DNA of 44,797 bases. Source: Clostridia bacterium (GTDB taxonomy: Bacteria > Bacillota > Clostridia > Oscillospirales > CAG-272). Position 1 is the stretch's first letter. The number at the start of each line of letters is the position of its first letter. Shown piece by piece: positions 7,314 to 15,197 of this stretch. The position numbers were made by a program, and so were the translations under genes. The notes beneath the pieces were generated by a model. The model saw nothing but the letters and a program-made list of their open reading frames with translations, ran no database searches and was not told the origin of the DNA. The stretch is taken from positions 1 to 44,797 of the forward strand of contig JAFTQT010000095.1 of assembly GCA_017462615.1 (NCBI GenBank), written 5' to 3'.

Positions 7314-9738
7314 AGCGCTTGCCTCCTCGATCAGTCTTGGGCTGCTCCGGAATGTGCCATTCCGCAAGCTCCGGGGGCGCTTGCATCCGGTTTTTTTCTG
7401 CCGGGGCAGCAACGGGGGCCAGCGCCTCTGCCAGCACGTCGGAAAGATGACGGCAGGGGAGGATCCGGAGGGCAGCCACGGCCTCGGGATCCAGCTCTGG
7501 GATATCCTTCATATTATCAGCGGGGATCAACACGGTCTTCACGCCTGCGGCGGCTGCGGCCATGGTTTTTTCTTTGAGACCGCCGATGGCCAGCACCTCG
7601 CCCGTCAGGGTGATCTCGCCGGTCATGGCCACCTCGCGGGAAACGCTGCGGCCGGACAGGGCGCTGACGATAGCGGTGACCATAGCGGCGCCGGCAGAGG
7701 GGCCGTCCTTGGGCACGGCGCCCTCGGGGAAGTGAATGTGCAGATCGTATTTTTTATGAAAATCAGCGGGCACGTGCAGCTTTTCCGCGTTGGCGCGGAT
7801 GTAGCTGACGGCAATGCGGGCGGATTCCTTCATCACGTCGCCCAGCGACCCGGTCAGCTCGATCTTGCCCTCACCGGGGAAGACCAAGGCCTCCACCTTC
7901 AGCATATCGCCGCCGGCTTCGGTATAGGCAAGGCCGTTGACCACGCCGACAGCGTCCGCCGCGGCGATGCGCTCACGGGGCAGGCGGCGGGGGCCAAGAA
8001 GATCGGGCAGGTTTTCATTCGTGACGGTGATGCGCCCCTTTTTGCCTTCGGCAACGGTGCGGGCTGCCTTGCGGCAGACAGCGGCAATATGCCGCTCCAG
8101 CGTACGCACGCCGGCCTCTCTGGTGTAATCGTCAATGATGCCGGCAATGGCATCCTCGGTGATGCGGAGCCGACGGCCGTCCAGACCGTGCTGCTTCATT
8201 TGCTTTTTCAGCAGGTGATCGGTGGCAATGTGAATTTTTTCATTTTTGGTGTAGGTGTGCAGCTCAATGATCTCCATGCGGTCAATGAGGGGCTTCGGTA
8301 CGGTATCCAGCGTGTTGGCCGTGGCGATGAACAGGCAGTCGGAAAGATCAAAGGGCAGCTCCACGAAATGATCGCGGAAGGTCTTGTTCTGTTCACTGTC
8401 CAGCACCTCCAGAAGGGCGGAGGAGGGGTCGCCGTGAGCATCTCTCGTCAGCTTGTCCACTTCGTCGAGGAGGATCAGCGGATTGTTGACTCCGGCCTGG
8501 GTCAGGGCGGCTATCAAGCGGCCGGGCATGGCACCCAGATAGGTTTTGCGGTGGCCGCGGATGTCGGCCTCGTCGCGGACGCCGCCAAGAGAAACGCGCA
8601 CGTACTTGCGGTTCATGGCTCTGGCAATGGAGGCCGCCACGGAGGTTTTGCCCACGCCGGGAGGGCCTACGAGGCAGAGGATCTGCCCACGTAGCTCGGG
8701 ATTCAGCTTTTTGACGGCCAAATACTCAAGGATGCGCTCCTTGACTTTGGTAAGACCGTAATGGTCGGCATTGAGTATCTTTTCTGCAATGGCGAGGTCG
8801 ATGCGATCCTCGGTGCGGCGGTTCCAGGGCAGCTCCAGGCATACGTCCAGGTAGTTGCGCAGAACGCTGGATTCCGCAGAGCCGAAGGGTGTTTTGGACA
8901 TCCGCTCGTTTTCCTTCAGCAGCTTCTTTTCTACCTCCTCCGGCAGCTTGGCCTCCCGGATGCGGCGCTCGTATTCGTCGATCTCGTTGTCGCCGCCCTC
9001 GCCCAGCTCGTCCTCGATGACGCGGATCTGCTCGCGGAGGTAATATTCCTTCTGATTACGGGCGAGATGCTCACGCACCTCCTTATGGATTTCCAGCTCG
9101 TAGCGAAGCAGCTCGGTCTCCTCCTCCATCAGCAGAAGGACGCATTCGAGGCGCTCCAGCGGCTCAAAGACCTCCAGCACCGCTTGCTTGTCCTCCGGAC
9201 GCACCAGAATATTGGCGGCCACGAAGTCCGCGAAGGCGCCGGGCGCCTTGATACCGCGGGCGGCCTTGGTTACGTCGTCGGTGAGTGTGGGGAGCAGCTC
9301 GGTCATTTCGGTGAGCGCGCGTTGCGCCTCACGCAGCAGTGCCTCGCCACGCAGTCCGCCTCCATCGGGGCAGGTGATGGTCTTGCTGATGACGGTGGCG
9401 GAGAGATATTCGGCAAAGTGGCGCAGCTCCAGCACGTTGGCGCGAGAGTAGCCCTCGCAGAGCAGGCGCATGGCGCCCTCGGCGGTTTTGATGCATTGCT
9501 TGATCTTGGCTACGGTGCCAATCTGATAAAAATGATCCAGCGTAAGCTCTCCCTCCACTGGGCCCTGCAGCGTCAGCAGCAGCACGAAGGAGTCCGTGGC
9601 GTTGGCTGCGGCGGCCGCGGCAAGGGAGGGCTCGTCGGCAATTTCAAAATTTAACGTAATGGCGGGAAATGCGGTAACACCCCCCAAAATGATCACGGGT
9701 AGCGTTAGCTTTTCGGCTTTTTCGATGTAGGATGCCAT
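7303..9738 (-). CDS. lon: ATP-dependent protease Lon (LonA type)
   Basis: Lon is a cytosolic AAA+ serine protease that degrades misfolded and regulatory proteins. Over 811 residues it shows a somewhat divergent N-terminal LON substrate domain (about 10-200), a coiled helical segment (about 200-300), and the AAA+ module. Walker A is GPPGVGKT (358-365) and Walker B LILLDEVDK (421-429, D425/E426). The protease domain has the catalytic dyad S681 (DGPSAG) and K724 (GGLKEK), 43 residues apart as in E. coli Lon. The ATG is preceded by AAAGGA. It is the first gene of the minus-strand run. No CIRCE or CtsR operator is visible upstream. Confidence 0.97.
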   Translation of the reverse strand: MASYIEKAEKLTLPVIILGGVTAFPAITLNFEIADEPSLAAAAAANATDSFVLLLTLQGPVEGELTLDHFYQIGTVAKIKQCIKTAEGAMRLLCEGYSRANVLELRHFAEYLSATVISKTITCPDGGGLRGEALLREAQRALTEMTELLPTLTDDVTKAARGIKAPGAFADFVAANILVRPEDKQAVLEVFEPLERLECVLLLMEEETELLRYELEIHKEVREHLARNQKEYYLREQIRVIEDELGEGGDNEIDEYERRIREAKLPEEVEKKLLKENERMSKTPFGSAESSVLRNYLDVCLELPWNRRTEDRIDLAIAEKILNADHYGLTKVKERILEYLAVKKLNPELRGQILCLVGPPGVGKTSVAASIARAMNRKYVRVSLGGVRDEADIRGHRKTYLGAMPGRLIAALTQAGVNNPLILLDEVDKLTRDAHGDPSSALLEVLDSEQNKTFRDHFVELPFDLSDCLFIATANTLDTVPKPLIDRMEIIELHTYTKNEKIHIATDHLLKKQMKQHGLDGRRLRITEDAIAGIIDDYTREAGVRTLERHIAAVCRKAARTVAEGKKGRITVTNENLPDLLGPRRLPRERIAAADAVGVVNGLAYTEAGGDMLKVEALVFPGEGKIELTGSLGDVMKESARIAVSYIRANAEKLHVPADFHKKYDLHIHFPEGAVPKDGPSAGAAMVTAIVSALSGRSVSREVAMTGEITLTGEVLAIGGLKEKTMAAAAAGVKTVLIPADNMKDIPELDPEAVAALRILPCRHLSDVLAEALAPVAAPAEKNRMQAPPELAEWHIPEQPKTDRGGKRYGI

Positions 9739-9773
9739 GGTGATTCCTTTCGGACAAAGATATACAGTATAAT

Positions 9774-9802
9774 ATTATAACACAAAACCTCGTCGATTTC
9801 CA
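9774..9802 (-). promoter_or_regulatory. Candidate sigma-A promoter of lon
   Basis: The -10 is TATAAT (plus 9774-9779) and the -35 TGGAAA (9797-9802), with a 17-bp spacer. The predicted start is about 30 nt upstream of the lon ATG. The -35 is weak (4/6). An overlapping second -10 (TATACT, 9766-9771) is possible. Confidence 0.5.
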
Positions 9803-9841
9803 GTGTTTTTTGAAAAAATATCATTATTTTATACCATAAAA

Positions 9842-9983
9842 TAAAAACGGCAGCCACGCTGCCGTCAAAAAGGAAAATGCACGGTGGAAAGAACCGGTTG
9901 CGCGCGTTGGTGTCATAAGATTGGCACTCCGCGCAACGGGTGATCCGCCGTGCACGCACAAAGCTCGACCGCGATCGAGGTGC
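9842..9983 (-). ncRNA. Unassigned structured small RNA (~142 nt) upstream of lon
   Basis: A near-consensus promoter, three helices and an intrinsic terminator are laid out in order. The 5' hairpin pairs caaag/ctttg and ctcga/tcgag (9959-9987). A long irregular hairpin has a 10-bp base with one mismatch (9945-9954 with 9878-9887), a 6-7-nt internal loop, and a GC-rich 8-bp helix (gttgcgcg 9897-9904, cgcgcaac 9930-9937). It is capped by a ~25-nt loop. An 8-bp terminator hairpin with a U-tract ends it. There is no start codon with a ribosome site. I could not match it to 6S RNA, SRP RNA, RNase P or tmRNA by recall. It could be a trans-acting RNA or a terminated leader of lon. Confidence 0.6.
9847..9865 (-). 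terminator. Intrinsic terminator of the small RNA
   Basis: An 8-bp GC-rich stem (acggcagc/gctgccgt) with a 3-nt loop is followed on the minus strand by TTTTTATTTTAT. It ends transcription about 100 bp before lon. Confidence 0.8.
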
Positions 9984-9989
9984 TTTGCT

Positions 9990-10018
9990 ATTATAACGCA
10001 GAAAGCTCGATTTGTAAA
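9990..10018 (-). promoter_or_regulatory. Consensus sigma-A promoter of the small RNA
   Basis: TTTACA (plus 10013-10018), a 17-bp spacer and TATAAT (9990-9995) make a strong promoter. It predicts a start at about 9983. Confidence 0.75.
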
Positions 10019-10162
10019 TATCCAAAATAGACGATTTTTCGCCAAAAATTTCGTGATAATATCCACAGGTTAGAAAAAACGCCCCCTTTTTGTGCGAATT
10101 TTTGTTGTTTTTGCCGATTTTCAAAAAAACGCACAGATAGCCCGACAAACTGAAAACGAAAA

Positions 10163-10191
10163 CGGCGCGGCGCCCGAAGGGGACCGCACCG
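10163..10191 (-). terminator. Intrinsic terminator after the glycerol-1-phosphate dehydrogenase gene
   Basis: A 12-13-bp GC stem (10163-10175 with 10180-10191, loop gaag) lies 15 bp past the stop codon and is followed by TTTTCGTTTT on the minus strand. T-rich sequence also follows on the plus side. The rest of 10019-10160 is A+T-rich with no feature I can support. Confidence 0.75.
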
Positions 10192-10205
10192 CTTTTTATT
10201 TGTGA

Positions 10206-11537
10206 TTACTTTGCAAGCTCTGCGGCAACCTCGTCAAGCACACCGAGATCCCACAGCAGGCGGGAGAGGATGTACTTGTCGCGGATGTCCTTGGTAGCCA
10301 TCAGCGTCATGGGGAGGATGCTCTTGTCCATGCCAATGTCCTCAATGCACTTGGGTGCGTCAATGGAGGCAAGCAGCGCTTCAATGTCCGCGCTGGAGGG
10401 CAGCTCCTCGTCGAGGATGGCCATCAGCTCGTCCCACTTGGCAAGGATTACGTCGAGACGGGCGCGGTGCTTGTCAAGGTCGTACTTCCTTTCCTTGGCC
10501 TCAAGGGCGATCATGGCTTCCGCACCCTTGCCGAGGAACTCGGTCAGCTTCTCGCTCCAGGCGGCAAAGTCAAAGCTCTTGGCGTAGGCCAGGGCCTTTT
10601 CGCGATCGGGCTTGATCTTGCGCAGTGCCTCAAAGCCCTTGATGGAATAGAGTGTGCCGATGGCGGCCTGCATGCCGTGGGGCGCTACGTGGGTGCCGAA
10701 TTCAAGGCCCCGCATATCCCAAAGATGAGAGAAGTAATGCTCGCCGCCACCACCGGGACGGGAGCAGCCGGCGTAGTCCATGGCCATGCCTGCGTCAACA
10801 AGCCCCTTGAATACGGTGGCAATGGCGTTCGGGTCGCGGGATACGATGCCGGGAGCGGCCTGTACGCAGGCCTCGCGCACGGATCTGGTGTAAGCAGCCA
10901 CGTCCTCGCAGTAATACTCGCCGTTGATCAGATTGGAGATGCGCCACTCGCAAATGCTGATGTACTTGGCCAGCATATCGCCAAGGCCTGCCTTGGCCAT
11001 ATGCGCGGGAGCGGCGCTGAGTACGCCGGTGTCGCCCATGATCACGTCGGGGGATTTGGAGTTCAGGGTGACCTTGACGCCGTCTCTGACGACCGAGCTG
11101 TTGCCGGAGGCGTAGCCGTCCATGTATGCGGCGGAGGCCACGATGATGTAGGTGTTGTTGGTCATATGTGCCAGCAGCTTGCTCAGATCGTTGATAACGC
11201 CGGAGCCAAAGGCAATGATGATGTCACAGGTGGAATCGTAGTGCATCAACAGCGAGCCCACGGCCTTTTCGTCGGGCTCAAGACGGCGATTGGGGAAGAC
11301 GTGCTTGGCAGCGGGGATGCCGGCGGCGGTCAGTGTGTTGAAAATCTTCTCACCGCCGATGGGCCAGGTGTTGACGTCGGCAATGACGAAGGCGCGGGTG
11401 GCGCCGTATTTTTTGACCAGCAGGGGCAGATCTTCGATGGCATTTTCCTTATTGTAAGTTTCCTTTACGGCGCTGGCGTGCAGCTTGCCGCACACGGGGC
11501 AGATGCCACCGGGAGTGAATTGATAGGAAGTGTTCAC
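10206..11537 (-). CDS. sn-glycerol-1-phosphate dehydrogenase (AraM/EgsA family)
   Basis: This family reduces dihydroxyacetone phosphate to sn-glycerol-1-phosphate with NAD(P)H; the B. subtilis homologue is AraM. The nucleotide site is GSGVINDLSK (111-120). Three metal ligands expected for the iron-alcohol-dehydrogenase fold are visible: D187 (GLGD), H267 (GGEHYFSH) and H287 (APHG). The start is GTG at 11537, eight bases after AAGGAG, giving 443 residues. The N-terminus carries a CPVCGKLH motif (C13, C16, H20) that may bind metal. No PcrB-like prenyltransferase gene is adjacent, so the fate of G1P is unknown. The gene is monocistronic, with its own promoter and terminator. Confidence 0.85.
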   Translation of the reverse strand: MNTSYQFTPGGICPVCGKLHASAVKETYNKENAIEDLPLLVKKYGATRAFVIADVNTWPIGGEKIFNTLTAAGIPAAKHVFPNRRLEPDEKAVGSLLMHYDSTCDIIIAFGSGVINDLSKLLAHMTNNTYIIVASAAYMDGYASGNSSVVRDGVKVTLNSKSPDVIMGDTGVLSAAPAHMAKAGLGDMLAKYISICEWRISNLINGEYYCEDVAAYTRSVREACVQAAPGIVSRDPNAIATVFKGLVDAGMAMDYAGCSRPGGGGEHYFSHLWDMRGLEFGTHVAPHGMQAAIGTLYSIKGFEALRKIKPDREKALAYAKSFDFAAWSEKLTEFLGKGAEAMIALEAKERKYDLDKHRARLDVILAKWDELMAILDEELPSSADIEALLASIDAPKCIEDIGMDKSILPMTLMATKDIRDKYILSRLLWDLGVLDEVAAELAK

Positions 11538-11576
11538 GGCTGTATCTCCTTGTTGCGTGATATTTTGTACAAGGGT

Positions 11577-11605
11577 ATTGTAGCACACTTTAACGCACAT
11601 TGCAA
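11577..11605 (-). promoter_or_regulatory. Candidate promoter of the glycerol-1-phosphate dehydrogenase gene
   Basis: TTGCAA (plus 11600-11605), a 17-bp spacer and TACAAT (11577-11582) lie about 40 bp upstream of the GTG start. It is divergent from the infC promoter. Confidence 0.6.
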
Positions 11606-11634
11606 GCAAATTTCAAAAATTTTTCAAAAAGCTC

Positions 11635-11663
11635 TTGACAAGGGGAAAGGGGTGTGTTATAAT
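11635..11663 (+). promoter_or_regulatory. Consensus sigma-A promoter of infC-rpmI-rplT
   Basis: Perfect TTGACA (11635-11640), a 17-bp spacer and TATAAT (11658-11663) predict transcription from about 11670. The resulting untranslated leader is about 150 nt. Confidence 0.9.
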
Positions 11664-11669
11664 GTTCGG

Positions 11670-11822
11670 GCAAAGAAGCAGAGCGTTCCGCGCTCTCACC
11701 TTGCCGCAAGCAGCGCGCCGGGTTGATAGAGAGAGCCCTTTCGGGGTATTTTTCGTGCGGAATTCTGTTTCGCGCGATTTTTTATTTCACCGGCCTCGCG
11801 CCGGAATTGGAGGTACCTTCCT
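11670..11822 (+). promoter_or_regulatory. infC leader with attenuator (probable L20-type leader)
   Basis: The leader contains GC-rich pairing segments (about 11680-11745) and an intrinsic terminator. The terminator is a 7-bp stem 11753-11759/11771-11777, closed as tcgtgcg/cgcgcga with one G-U pair, followed by TTTTTTATTT. A small hairpin ccggc/gccgg (11790-11804) sits just before the ribosome site. In Firmicutes, L20 represses infC-rpmI-rplT by favouring such a terminator. The layout fits that mechanism, but the exact L20-binding structure was not folded. Confidence 0.7.
11753..11787 (+). terminator. Attenuator in the infC leader
   Basis: A hairpin (arms 11753-11759 and 11771-11777, 11-nt loop) followed by a run of T lies 36 bp upstream of the infC start. 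Its position inside the leader marks it as conditional rather than the end of a unit. Confidence 0.7.
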
Positions 11823-12341
11823 ATTAGCGCTAAAAAAGATATGCTGATCAACGAGGATATCCGGGACAAGGAAGTCCGCGTGGTCAACGACGACGGAGAG
11901 GCTCTGGGCGTGATGTCCAGCAACGCCGCACTGAAAATTGCATACGACAAGGGACTTGATCTTGTATTGATCGCTCCGCAGGCTACACCCCCCGTCTGCC
12001 GTATCATGGACTACGGCAAGTATTGCTTTGATCGCGAAAAGAAAGAGAAGGAAGCCAGAAAGAAGCAGCAGGTGGTGGAGCTCAAGGAGGTTCAGCTTTC
12101 CTGCCGCATCGACGTACACGACTTTGAGACCAAGGCACGCAACGCCGTGAAGTTCCTCACCGCAGGCAATAAGGTGCGCGTGGTGGTTCGCTTCAAGGGC
12201 CGTGAGATGACGCACCAGGAGCTGGGTCGCGACGTGCTGACCCGCTTTGAGGAGGCCGTTTCCTCCGTTGGCACCGTAGAAAAGAAGCCCGTGCTTGACG
12301 GACGCATTCTCAGCATGGTCGTCGTGCCTGTCAAAAACTAA
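11823..12341 (+). CDS. infC: Translation initiation factor IF-3
   Basis: IF3 binds the 30S subunit, blocks premature 50S joining and checks start codon-tRNA pairing. The IF3 N-domain begins with SAKKDMLINEDIR. Upstream of the first ATG (11841), the frame continues to an ATT at 11823, nine bases after GGAGG. No ATG, GTG or TTG is equally placed, so AUU is the start (172 residues). This rare start is the classical one for infC because IF3 discriminates against it, giving self-repression. The linker PPVCRIMDYGKYCFDREKKEKEARKKQ-type region lies near residues 55-80, and the C-domain follows. It is first in the operon with rpmI and rplT. Confidence 0.95.
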   Translation: MSAKKDMLINEDIRDKEVRVVNDDGEALGVMSSNAALKIAYDKGLDLVLIAPQATPPVCRIMDYGKYCFDREKKEKEARKKQQVVELKEVQLSCRIDVHDFETKARNAVKFLTAGNKVRVVVRFKGREMTHQELGRDVLTRFEEAVSSVGTVEKKPVLDGRILSMVVVPVKN

Positions 12342-12394
12342 GTTACCCGAGCGGTAAAACGCTTTTGTAATACAACCGAAAAGGAGTAAATAAA

Positions 12395-12589
12395 ATGGGA
12401 AAAATCAAAACGCATAAGGCTTCGGCCAAGAGATTTTCCGTTACCGGCACCGGTAAGGTGAAGATCAATCACTGCCACCATCGTCACAACCTGGGACTCA
12501 AGGATGCCAAGAGAAAGAGACATCTGCGCTCTTCCGCTATCCTCAGTGCGTCCATGACCGCAACTGCGCGTCATCTCATTCAGAAATAA
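12395..12589 (+). CDS. rpmI: 50S ribosomal protein L35
   Basis: This 64-residue basic protein has the L35 signature (KIKTHKASAKRF at the N-terminus, then HHRHNLGLKDAKRKRHLR). It is a small structural component of the 50S subunit. The ribosome site AAAAGGAG precedes the ATG. It lies 53 bp after infC and 21 bp before rplT, the standard operon order. Confidence 0.97.
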   Translation: MGKIKTHKASAKRFSVTGTGKVKINHCHHRHNLGLKDAKRKRHLRSSAILSASMTATARHLIQK

Positions 12590-12610
12590 GATAACGGAGG
12601 ATAATGAACA

Positions 12611-12964
12611 ATGGCAAGAGTTAAGGGCGCGATGATGACGCGCAAGAGAAGAAATAAGGTTCTGAAGGCTGCCAAGGGCTACTGGGGTGCAAAATCCAAG
12701 CACTTCAAGATGGCTAAGGAAGCCGTTATGAAGAGCGGCAACTATGCATTCGCAGGCCGCAAGATGAAGAAGAGAGACTTCCGCAGCCTCTGGATCACCC
12801 GTATCTCCGCTCAGGCTAAGGTGAACGGTATGAACTACTCCACCTTTATGCACGGTCTGAAGAAGGCAGGCGTGGATCTGAACCGTAAGATGCTCTCTGA
12901 GCTGGCAGTGTCCGATAAGGAGGCATTTGCCGCTCTCGCAGAGCAGGCAAAGGCTGCCCTCTAA
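12611..12964 (+). CDS. rplT: 50S ribosomal protein L20
   Basis: This 117-residue protein starts [20 protein letters not shown], with the long basic N-terminal helix of L20 and the globular C-domain. L20 is needed early in 50S assembly and is the expected feedback repressor acting on the infC leader. GGAGG stands ten bases before the ATG. A strong terminator follows directly. Confidence 0.98.
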   Translation: MARVKGAMMTRKRRNKVLKAAKGYWGAKSKHFKMAKEAVMKSGNYAFAGRKMKKRDFRSLWITRISAQAKVNGMNYSTFMHGLKKAGVDLNRKMLSELAVSDKEAFAALAEQAKAAL

Positions 12965-12970
12965 GATAAA

Positions 12971-12996
12971 AAACCCGGTTGCGACCGGGTTTTTAT
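12971..12996 (+). terminator. Intrinsic terminator of infC-rpmI-rplT
   Basis: A perfect 9-bp stem aaacccggt/accgggttt (12971-12979, 12984-12992) with loop tgcg is followed by T residues. Confidence 0.9.
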
Positions 12997-13061
12997 CTAT
13001 TTTATACCCGGTGCAAATGTTGCCTTTTTGCGCCTAAAAACCAAGAAAGTGGGGGAACGGT

Positions 13062-13901
13062 GTGAAAAAACCGCAGGAAATCATCACCTCAAAACAGAAT
13101 CCGCTGGTGATGCTGACGGCAAGCCTTGCAGAGCGGAAATACCGTCGGAAAGAGGGACTTTTTCGCTTCGATGGCAAAAAGCTGCTGCTGGAGGCGTTGG
13201 CTGCCAATATCCCACTGCACGCCGTGCTGCTGAAGGCGTCTGCCGCAGACGCGCTGTTGGCGGAAACGGGCGCGCTTTCGCTGCCCGATTCCACCCGAGC
13301 CGTGTTGCTCTCGGACGCGGTATTTGACCGCCTTTCCGAGGAGAAGGCTCCGGAGGGCGTCATCGTTGTGGCCCCCTTGCTTTCTAACGTTCAAGGCTAT
13401 CACGGCGGTGAGCCGGCCTTTGATGAAGCGCTGCTTCCGGGGCATACGCTGCTGTTGGAGAGCGTGCGCGACCCCGGCAATCTGGGAACGATCATTCGCT
13501 CCGCCAGCGCCTTTGGCATTGCCAATCTGGTGCTTTCCGCCGATTGCGCCGATCCCTACCATCCCCGGGTCATCCGCGGTGCCATGGGAACGCTCTTTCA
13601 CCATCACATTACGGTGGTGGAGGATCCCGTAGCGGCGGCGCTCCGGCTGCGGGAGCGCGGTGCGGTTTATGCCGCTACGCTGAAGAGTGACTCCCGCCGT
13701 CTCGGCGAGATTACGTTTGGCAGCGCCGATACCGTCATGGTGGGCAATGAGGGGCACGGCCTCTCTCGCGCCTTGATCGACGCCGCTTCCGGAACCGTTT
13801 TCATCCCCATGGAGACGGGCGTAGAGTCGCTGAACGCCGGCGTGGCCGCATCGGTTCTGGCCTATGAGCTTTACAGAGGTAGGTGTCAGTATGAAGCATG
13901 A
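13062..13901 (+). CDS. TrmH/SpoU-family RNA 2'-O-methyltransferase (YsgA-like)
   Basis: This SPOUT-class methyltransferase probably modifies 23S rRNA ribose with S-adenosylmethionine. It has an N-terminal substrate-binding domain (about 8-105) with IITSKQNPLVMLTASL and a C-terminal knotted domain. SPOUT motifs are visible: motif 1 LLLESVRDPGNLGTIIRSA, motif 2 around VMVGNEGHGLS, and motif 3 IPMETGVESLNAGVAASVLAYE. Its 279 residues are typical. The exact target (RlmB-like or the YsgA branch) cannot be fixed from sequence. The GTG start at 13062 has a G-rich site upstream. The 3' end overlaps dprA by 11 bp. Confidence 0.9.
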   Translation: MKKPQEIITSKQNPLVMLTASLAERKYRRKEGLFRFDGKKLLLEALAANIPLHAVLLKASAADALLAETGALSLPDSTRAVLLSDAVFDRLSEEKAPEGVIVVAPLLSNVQGYHGGEPAFDEALLPGHTLLLESVRDPGNLGTIIRSASAFGIANLVLSADCADPYHPRVIRGAMGTLFHHHITVVEDPVAAALRLRERGAVYAATLKSDSRRLGEITFGSADTVMVGNEGHGLSRALIDAASGTVFIPMETGVESLNAGVAASVLAYELYRGRCQYEA

Positions 13902-15168
13902 GATCAGTTGGGTGGCGGTGAGTCTGGCCTTGGGCCCCCGCAGCCATTTATTAAAGCCGCTGCTGCATCACTTTCAAACGCCGGAGGCGCTGCTTGCCGC
14001 CGGACGCGAGAAGATCCTCGCGGCGTTTCCTGATATCGGCAAGGGCATCCTTGCCTCCCTTTGCAGCGAAAATACGCTGCGGTCAGCGGAGCGTACCGTT
14101 TACTGGTGTCATCAGAACGGCGTGCGCATCCTGGTGCCCGATGGCAAGGACTATCCCTCGGGGCTATGGCAGATCGCGGAGCCACCGGCTGTGCTCTATT
14201 GCAAGGGCAAGCTGCCGTTGCCGTCCGGCATTCCCTCCGTTGGCATTGTGGGAACCAGACGCGCCGATGCATACGGCGAGCGAGTGGCGTATAAACTATC
14301 CTTTGAGCTGGCTGCCGCGGGTGCTACCGTCGTCAGCGGTATGGCGCAGGGCGCAGACGGCATCGCAGCGGCAGCGGCCCTCGACGCCGGCGGTCACACC
14401 GTGGCGGTATTGGGCTCCGGCATCGACGTCATTTATCCCCGTCAGCACGAGCGGCTGTTTCGCGAAATTGCCACCTTCGGTACGGTTCTGACCGAGTTTG
14501 CACCGGGAACGCGGCCAAATGGGTGGAATTTCCCCGTGCGCAATCGCCTCATCAGCGCGCTTTCGGACGCGTTGGTGGTGACCGAGGCAAAAGAGGACAG
14601 CGGATCCCTGATCACGGCGCGGTACGCGTTGGTGCAGGGCAAGACCCTGTTCGCGGTGCCGGGCGACGTGGACAATCCTCGCTCCGTTGGCACCAACGGA
14701 CTTATTCGCTCCGGCGCGCTGATGGCGCTGGATGCCGAGGACGTGCTGGTGCATTTCCGTTTTCTGTATCCGCAGCTGCAGACCGCTCGCGTTCCGGCGG
14801 AGGCTATGCAGTATACAGAGGTTACGGCGGAAAAGCTGCGGGCCCACGGCGTTTCTTCCGTGCTGGACAAAGAAGTGGGCCAAATGGAAAAAACGACAAA
14901 AATCGATACCGTTTCGGTACATTCCGAGGAAAATTCCGCCAAGCCCCGGACTGTCGAGGAGGCGCCTGCCGCAGTTTCTCAGGCAGCGCTGCAGATGCTG
15001 GATCCCCGTCAGCGTGAGTTGTATGAGCTGCTGCCGGATGGGGTCTTTTCCCTCGATCATCTCACAGCACAGGGCGTGCCCTCCGGCGAGGCAGCGGCAG
15101 CGCTGACGATACTGGAGCTTTACGGCATCCTGCAGTCCTGCCCCGGCGGCACTTATCGAAAATCGTAA
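13891..15168 (+). CDS. dprA: DNA-processing protein DprA (Smf)
   Basis: DprA binds incoming single-stranded DNA and loads RecA during natural transformation; it occurs widely even in bacteria not known to be competent. A helix-hairpin-helix/SAM-like N-terminus (about 1-70) precedes the Rossmann-like core, with VGIVGTR (117-123), SGMAQGADG (149-157), the FPVRNR segment and the AVPGDVDNPRS stretch. A C-terminal winged-helix domain (about 365-425) follows a Glu/Pro-rich linker. I use the ATG at 13891 (425 residues) because family sequence begins there; an upstream in-frame start adds nine unrelated residues. It lies inside the rlmB-like-to-rnc run. Confidence 0.95.
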   Translation: MKHEISWVAVSLALGPRSHLLKPLLHHFQTPEALLAAGREKILAAFPDIGKGILASLCSENTLRSAERTVYWCHQNGVRILVPDGKDYPSGLWQIAEPPAVLYCKGKLPLPSGIPSVGIVGTRRADAYGERVAYKLSFELAAAGATVVSGMAQGADGIAAAAALDAGGHTVAVLGSGIDVIYPRQHERLFREIATFGTVLTEFAPGTRPNGWNFPVRNRLISALSDALVVTEAKEDSGSLITARYALVQGKTLFAVPGDVDNPRSVGTNGLIRSGALMALDAEDVLVHFRFLYPQLQTARVPAEAMQYTEVTAEKLRAHGVSSVLDKEVGQMEKTTKIDTVSVHSEENSAKPRTVEEAPAAVSQAALQMLDPRQRELYELLPDGVFSLDHLTAQGVPSGEAAAALTILELYGILQSCPGGTYRKS

Positions 15169-15197
15169 ACAATTCATTCGTTTGAAAGGAAATATAC

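Noticed and set aside
9842..9983. Assignment of the small RNA as 6S RNA
   Set aside because: 6S RNA is one long closed hairpin with pairing 5' and 3' ends and a large central bubble. Here the 5' end forms its own hairpin and the 3' end is a separate terminator.
9705..10148. A possible small protein across the lon upstream gap
   Set aside because: The frame crosses the small RNA promoter and terminator, lacks a ribosome site, and its composition is not protein-like.
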